IMG/VR virus record: IMGVR_UViG_3300027797_000013
Location: 57,643 to 121,642 of that record
From: a virus
Direction: 5' to 3' (one strand)
DNA: 64,000 bases
Shown one piece after another: positions 59,809-64,000 of this stretch. Each line of letters begins with the position of its first letter. The stretch's first letter is position 1. The notes under the pieces are model-generated. The model saw only the letters and a program-made list of their open reading frames with translations. It did not search any database and was not told the origin of the DNA. Position numbers and translations under genes: made by a program.

Positions 59809-61986
59809 ATGATAATATATAGAGCTAACTTAGCTGAGAAGCTGTTCGGATACGCTTTAAGTAGAGAGTTTATAAAGTTTGATACAACTCTATGTGATTT
59901 ATTAGATAATCCTGACTTAGAATTAGACTTTGAATTAGCTATAAATTTCAATAAAGCGATAAATGGTAATTTAAAGGCTAGAGAGACCTTTACTAACACC
60001 TTTGTGTTGTGTAGTGGTTACATTGACCCAGCTACTATAAATTTCTATACTCGTAAGATGAATAATTATCCTATTTTCAAGGATGAGATTAAGAGAATAA
60101 ATTATATTTTTGCTAATATAGATAGACTACCAACAGTATCAGAAGGTAACGAGACGGGTGATTTCGATAATTTTTCAGTCAATGAATCATCTCCTAGTAA
60201 TGTAGATTTTTACAAGAAATTAAAAGATGCATTAAAGGATTGTTTGAATGCACCTTGTAATGTTTTTAGTGAAGTATCACCTAGCGTAGGCAAGATAGCT
60301 CAGGTAATTCCATCAGCTAATAGTACCTCTTTACTTTCTATAGGACCTCTCAAAGATTCTATGGTTAGCATTACTAATGGCATGGATATGTTAGTGTTTA
60401 ATAGTATACCTAAGGCTTTCCAAGACGGTATAACTGAAGTATCTAAGGCATGTAGTGATGCTTGGGGGAATATTCAAAGCACTCTAATAGATAAGGCTGA
60501 CTTACCTGATTTTATATCTAAAGCTGCTAGTGGCCAGTCTTTAAGGTCTGAGATTAATAACTATCCATATACACCAGATTTAAAATCTTACTTTGACATT
60601 AGTACTATAGCATCAAATATTTTAGGTGAAATTGCATCTACACTAGGAGGATGCTTTTCAAGGTATGAGCATGCTGTAAGGTACAATGGGTATGATCCAG
60701 AACAAAACTTAAGTCAGGTTAATAAGTCTCCTACAATAGGAAGTGTTAACGGTGTACCAACTGCATTTAACTCAGTTGGTCAGTCTGATAGAGTAGCACC
60801 TCAAACTAATGAGAATCTTAATTTAAACTATGTTACATCAACTCTACCATCACCTACTGGTCAACCTCAAACTATAGGAGTTTCTAATCCAAATGTAATA
60901 ACTCCTAAAGCCGTACCTTATACTGATCAGGTGTTCGTAAGCGAACCTGTAATAGCACGTAGTACATTCAGAGGCAATGATTTTAAATATACTATTTTCG
61001 CTGGCTGGAAAGATGATAATAATAAGACTGTATGGACTGACTCTTATGCTGCAACAGCTGCTGACGTAGATACAAGAAGAGGTATTGCAAATATAGGTAT
61101 GGTTCTAACGCCTAGTATACCTGGATCAAGAGATCAGGTTCTTATTGATCAGTATTTAAATGGTGGTGGAGGTACATCAGGCTACACACGTGCTACTGAA
61201 AACAATTTAAATCTAACACAATTTAAACTTAATGCATTTAATCAAGGCATGGCTATTAGTGAAGCAACACTCACTAATGCTGGTCTTAAGATGACACTAG
61301 CTACTTTTGCTAGATTAGCGCGAAGGAATCAAATATTTGCTGCTGTGTCTCATAATGGTAAGCCATATGAGTTAATACAACTTATTGATCGTAAAGGTAC
61401 TCTAAATGGCGGTACAAAAATTATTGATTTTACACCTTATGCTTTCTACAAGATAACTAATGCTTTACCTATTGGTGGTAAAACGTTAAAGTTTGTACCT
61501 GATGGGTGGAAAGAGGTTACTGTACGAGGAGTACCTGATGTTGGAGAAATGAGAATAAGATTCTGTGTAGGTACTAAAGAGCAGGTTACTGCTGAGTTAG
61601 CTAAAGTAGAGAATGTTACAAATACTCCTGCTACCCCCGCAACCCCTGCTACCCCCGCAACCCCTGCTACACCTGACATTGCTGCAAAGGAGGCGCAGCT
61701 CGCATCTATAAAAGCGGAACTAGATGTAGCAAATGCTAGGAACGAAGCTTGGATTAAAGATAATCTTACTGAGGCTAAGGCCATGTTAGCTGTAGAAACA
61801 GACCCTGCTGTAAGAGCAGGGCTTATATATGGAATTGATAAAATAGAGAAAGTAGAGAGCGGTACAGAAGGTGAAAGCTCATATAAGGGTATAGATGCTG
61901 AATTAAAAATTATACAAGATGGTACTCAACAATTGAAAGAGATAAGAGCTCGTAATGCAGCACGCCGCGCAGCGGAGCGAGCATAG
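59809..61986 (+). CDS. Large baseplate/tail-associated protein, unknown
   Basis: 725 residues. Mixed N-terminal region (about 1-310) with several Cys, then a middle domain (about 385-590) with F-A-G-W-K-D and V-P-D-G-W-K-E segments, an A-T-P repeat (about 605-622, from a DNA repeat at 61624-61672), a predicted coiled coil and a basic Arg/Ala end (ARNAARRAAERA) like that of the hub protein. Late octamer with 6-nt spacer. Position suggests a hub, needle-associated or fibre-linking protein; I cannot assign it. Confidence 0.58.
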   Translation: MIIYRANLAEKLFGYALSREFIKFDTTLCDLLDNPDLELDFELAINFNKAINGNLKARETFTNTFVLCSGYIDPATINFYTRKMNNYPIFKDEIKRINYIFANIDRLPTVSEGNETGDFDNFSVNESSPSNVDFYKKLKDALKDCLNAPCNVFSEVSPSVGKIAQVIPSANSTSLLSIGPLKDSMVSITNGMDMLVFNSIPKAFQDGITEVSKACSDAWGNIQSTLIDKADLPDFISKAASGQSLRSEINNYPYTPDLKSYFDISTIASNILGEIASTLGGCFSRYEHAVRYNGYDPEQNLSQVNKSPTIGSVNGVPTAFNSVGQSDRVAPQTNENLNLNYVTSTLPSPTGQPQTIGVSNPNVITPKAVPYTDQVFVSEPVIARSTFRGNDFKYTIFAGWKDDNNKTVWTDSYAATAADVDTRRGIANIGMVLTPSIPGSRDQVLIDQYLNGGGGTSGYTRATENNLNLTQFKLNAFNQGMAISEATLTNAGLKMTLATFARLARRNQIFAAVSHNGKPYELIQLIDRKGTLNGGTKIIDFTPYAFYKITNALPIGGKTLKFVPDGWKEVTVRGVPDVGEMRIRFCVGTKEQVTAELAKVENVTNTPATPATPATPATPATPDIAAKEAQLASIKAELDVANARNEAWIKDNLTEAKAMLAVETDPAVRAGLIYGIDKIEKVESGTEGESSYKGIDAELKIIQDGTQQLKEIRARNAARRAAERA
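61624..61672 (+). repeat. 18-bp tandem repeat encoding A-T-P units
   Basis: Two full copies of GCTACCCCCGCAACCCCT and a partial third, encoding alternating Ala-Thr-Pro. C-rich and unlike the AT-rich surroundings. Confidence 0.8.
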
Positions 61987-62080
61987 AGTTTAATAACTTT
62001 CAACGAGCAGCCGATGACTTAAAAACGTCAACAGCCAATCTCAGATCTCGTTTGTAAAATAATGAAAGCAACTTAAGTTT

Positions 62081-62515
62081 TTAAATATCTATAACCTCTT
62101 TATCTATAATAGCTTTCATTATATCTTCTCTAGAAAGAAGTACTTTGGTTTGATTGTCCATTATACTTAATTTTTCTTTAGATTCTATATCCATAGTTTT
62201 TATCTTGACTTGATTCTTATTTCTCTCGTCAGATATGTAGATCTTATTAAGAGTGTCTACTGCAGAAGAAGCAGCTTTAATTAATTCTGCAAGTGCTGAT
62301 ATAGACTCAGGATCTGCATCTGCAGTTCCTACAAAGTCTCTCATATCATCTATTAAATTAATAGAGTCTGTAACTAACTTACCAGAGTTCTTAATAATAA
62401 ACTCTTCTAACTTCTCCTTAGTTAGAGTATCAGTTACCGGCGTCTGTTTAATTACTTTGGTGTTTTTTAGCTGTGACAAAATATCATTGACAGCTTCATC
62501 TAACTCTTCATTCAT
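62081..62515 (-). CDS. Small terminase subunit-like protein, T4 gp16-type
   Basis: 144 residues, almost all helical. Middle D-P-E-S-I-S-A-L-A-E-L-I-K-A-A-S-S-A-V-D-T-L-N-K-I fits the gp16-type DNA-packaging family (helical oligomerising core), flanked by basic/acidic helices. It lies alone on the minus strand between the tail genes and dut, with late octamer CCTAAATA at N6. Assignment is by pattern only. Confidence 0.55.
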   Translation of the reverse strand: MNEELDEAVNDILSQLKNTKVIKQTPVTDTLTKEKLEEFIIKNSGKLVTDSINLIDDMRDFVGTADADPESISALAELIKAASSAVDTLNKIYISDERNKNQVKIKTMDIESKEKLSIMDNQTKVLLSREDIMKAIIDKEVIDI

Positions 62516-62521
62516 TAAAAC

Positions 62522-62529
62522 TATTTAGG
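62522..62529 (-). promoter_or_regulatory. Late-type octamer CCTAAATA, N6 before ATG 62515
   Basis: Octamer with spacer GTTTTA, then ATG on the minus strand. Confidence 0.6.
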
Positions 62530-62569
62530 CTTGATTAGTTTGATTCAACTACTATAATGATAGTATAGT

Positions 62570-63025
62570 ATGAATACAGAAACACAACCATTAGTACAGT
62601 TTGTAAAAACCCATGAGAGCGCTCAGTTACCTAAGTTTAATATTAGTGACCCTTTGACCGGAGATATTGGTGCTGATCTTTATAGTGTAGCAGAGCTGGT
62701 TATCCCTGCCAAAGGATCAGCGGTAGTTGCTGTAGGTCTAACTGTAGGTTATATCGAACCAGGATATTATTTTAATATATCACCTAGGTCAGGCTTAGGA
62801 TTTAAACATCAAATTCAACCTCATCTTGGTAGAATTGATAATCAATATCGTGGCGATCTAGGTGTATTACTCTATAATTTTAGTGATAAAGATTACCAAG
62901 TTAGTGTTGGAGATAGGATCGCGCAAATCGAATTTCATAAACTAATACAACCAAAATTTGAATGGACTTTTACTGTAGTTGATAGCGAAAGAGGCGCAAA
63001 CGGTCAAGGTTCATCAGGCAAATAA
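62570..63025 (+). CDS. dut: dUTP pyrophosphatase (trimeric dUTPase)
   Basis: 151 residues, all five motifs present: G34-A-D-L-Y-S (I), P72-R-S-G-L-G (II), G87-R-I-D-N-Q-Y-R-G (III), G114-D-R-I-A-Q (IV) and R141-G-A-N-G-Q-G-S-S-G (V). Makes dUMP and keeps dUTP out of DNA; feeds ThyX. A TATAAT lies 11 nt before the ATG, with TATAGT closer, so its promoter differs from the standard early copy. Confidence 0.95.
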   Translation: MNTETQPLVQFVKTHESAQLPKFNISDPLTGDIGADLYSVAELVIPAKGSAVVAVGLTVGYIEPGYYFNISPRSGLGFKHQIQPHLGRIDNQYRGDLGVLLYNFSDKDYQVSVGDRIAQIEFHKLIQPKFEWTFTVVDSERGANGQGSSGK

Positions 63026-63031
63026 TATATC

Positions 63032-63991
63032 ATGGATAGCAATTCAATAACAGAATCAATCAAGGGATTATGGGTCGAGCGGTATAGGCCGAAGACACTA
63101 GAAGATATTATTCTTCCTGCCAGGACAAGAGAGATTATAGAAGGTTTCAAAGACGAGATACCTAATTTACTCTTCGCTAATACTCCTGGTACTGGTAAGA
63201 GTTCACTAGCTAAGATTATTGTTAATGATATTCTTAAGTGTAGTTATCTTTACATTAACGCTTCAGATGAATCTGGTATTGATACTATCAGACATAAGGT
63301 ATCTACGTTTGCTCAGACGAAGTCATTTGATGGTAAGATTAAAATGGTAGTACTAGATGAGTGTGACTTCCTCTCTATTAGTGCGCAAGCTGCTTTGCGT
63401 AATACAATGGAGTCATACTCTCAGTATACACGATTTATTCTTACAGCTAATTATAAGCATAAGATTATTCCTGCTCTACAGTCTAGATGTCAAGCACTTG
63501 ATATTACTCCTACTATCGAAGAGGCAGTACGTAGGTGCTATAATATTCTTAAGCTAGAAAAAGTTAATGTTAGCGATGAACAGAAGAAGAAATTTGTAGA
63601 TGTAGTTAAGGCTAACTTTCCTGACCTTCGAAAGACTATTAATGAGTTGCAGAAAAACACTATTAACGGTAATCTATCAATCGTTAATACTAAGTTAGAT
63701 AGTGAGTTACTTGAGTCTATCTTTAATCATATTAAGAATAAGAAGACTATTGAGTTACGTAAGTTTCTCATTGAAAATGAGAGTAGATTCAATGGAGATT
63801 ATGATAACTTACTCATTGAATATCTTAACTTTATCTATGATAAAGATATAGGCGTCTGGGATAAAGATCTAGGCGATTTGAGTAAGAAGAGTATGATTGC
63901 CACTATTGCAAAGCATTTATACGAGAGTAGCTTTGTAATTGATAAAGAGATTAACTTCTTCGCTTGTACAATTCATCTAGAGCATTGCTAA
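63032..63991 (+). CDS. 44: Sliding-clamp loader large subunit, T4 gp44-like
   Basis: 319 residues, the same as T4 gp44. Start motif W14-V-E-R-Y-R-P-K-T-L-E-D-I, Walker A N-T-P-G-T-G-K-S-S (about 50-58), Walker B V-V-L-D-E-C-D, and S-R-C at about 153-155. Loads the clamp for replication and, in T4, late transcription. An ATG follows 1 nt after the stop (63993), where T4 has gene 62; only 8 nt are visible. Confidence 0.95.
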   Translation: MDSNSITESIKGLWVERYRPKTLEDIILPARTREIIEGFKDEIPNLLFANTPGTGKSSLAKIIVNDILKCSYLYINASDESGIDTIRHKVSTFAQTKSFDGKIKMVVLDECDFLSISAQAALRNTMESYSQYTRFILTANYKHKIIPALQSRCQALDITPTIEEAVRRCYNILKLEKVNVSDEQKKKFVDVVKANFPDLRKTINELQKNTINGNLSIVNTKLDSELLESIFNHIKNKKTIELRKFLIENESRFNGDYDNLLIEYLNFIYDKDIGVWDKDLGDLSKKSMIATIAKHLYESSFVIDKEINFFACTIHLEHC

Positions 63992-64000
63992 GATGTTAAC

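Overview
This window is part of the genome of a large, AT-rich, T4-like (contractile-tailed) bacteriophage. Diagnostic genes are a gp17-type large terminase, a gp18-type tail sheath, three gp19-family tail-tube proteins, two gp26-family (T4 baseplate) proteins, gp53- and gp27-like baseplate proteins, a gp14-like neck protein, a possible gp16-like small terminase, dUTPase and the gp44 clamp loader. Phage-encoded lipoproteins with lipoboxes and an outer-membrane beta-barrel (TorF-porin-like) point to a Gram-negative host. I cannot name the host more closely.

Layout. 1-0.7 kb (+): end of a repeat-containing protein. 0.7-9.3 kb (-): thyX, GDP-L-fucose synthase, a PcfJ-domain protein and eight paralogous proteins made of a 21-residue G-x-F-x-C-x-x-N-x-L repeat. 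9.6-15.8 kb (+): an early array of about 20 very small genes plus an initiator tRNA and an odd tRNA-like gene, nearly every one behind its own copy of an AACGAAC/GGAACT-TATAAT promoter. 15.8-17.3 kb: a structured non-coding boundary, then two unknown genes. 17.3-46.4 kb (-): late genes with prohead-protease-like N-termini (including a GH24 lysozyme) mixed with early/middle genes: RadA-like ATPase, gmd, RNA ligase, tilS-like, deaminases, cREC protein, holin-like protein, PD-(D/E)XK nuclease. The same block holds eight tRNA or tRNA-like genes and eight small Gly-Asp-Gly-rich paralogs, and ends with the neck and acidic core-like proteins. 46.4-62 kb (+): terminase, tail tube, sheath, baseplate and hub. 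62-64 kb: small-terminase-like gene (-), then dut and the gp44 clamp loader (+).

The most striking signal is regulatory. Two promoter classes sit at a nearly fixed distance from start codons. The early element ends in TATAAT, 5 or 6 nt before ATG at 23 of the 25 copies that lie directly on a start. The late element is an octamer matching the T4 late promoter (TATAAATA / ATTAAATA / ATTAAGTA), exactly 5 nt before ATG or GTG in 19 of 23 cases. With normal -10 geometry both would start transcription at or within a base or two of the start codon, so this phage may express dozens of early and late genes from leaderless mRNAs. It also encodes an apparent initiator tRNA-fMet, driven by the same early promoter; leaderless mRNAs depend strongly on initiator tRNA. 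A tRNA(Ile)-lysidine-synthase-like gene lies next to one of two tRNA-Ile2(CAU) genes, and an RNA ligase plus a cREC protein suggest tRNA repair. Together these make a translation-centred phage programme.

Limits: all calls are from reading the sequence. No searches, folding programs or alignments were run, and small hypothetical proteins are described rather than named.
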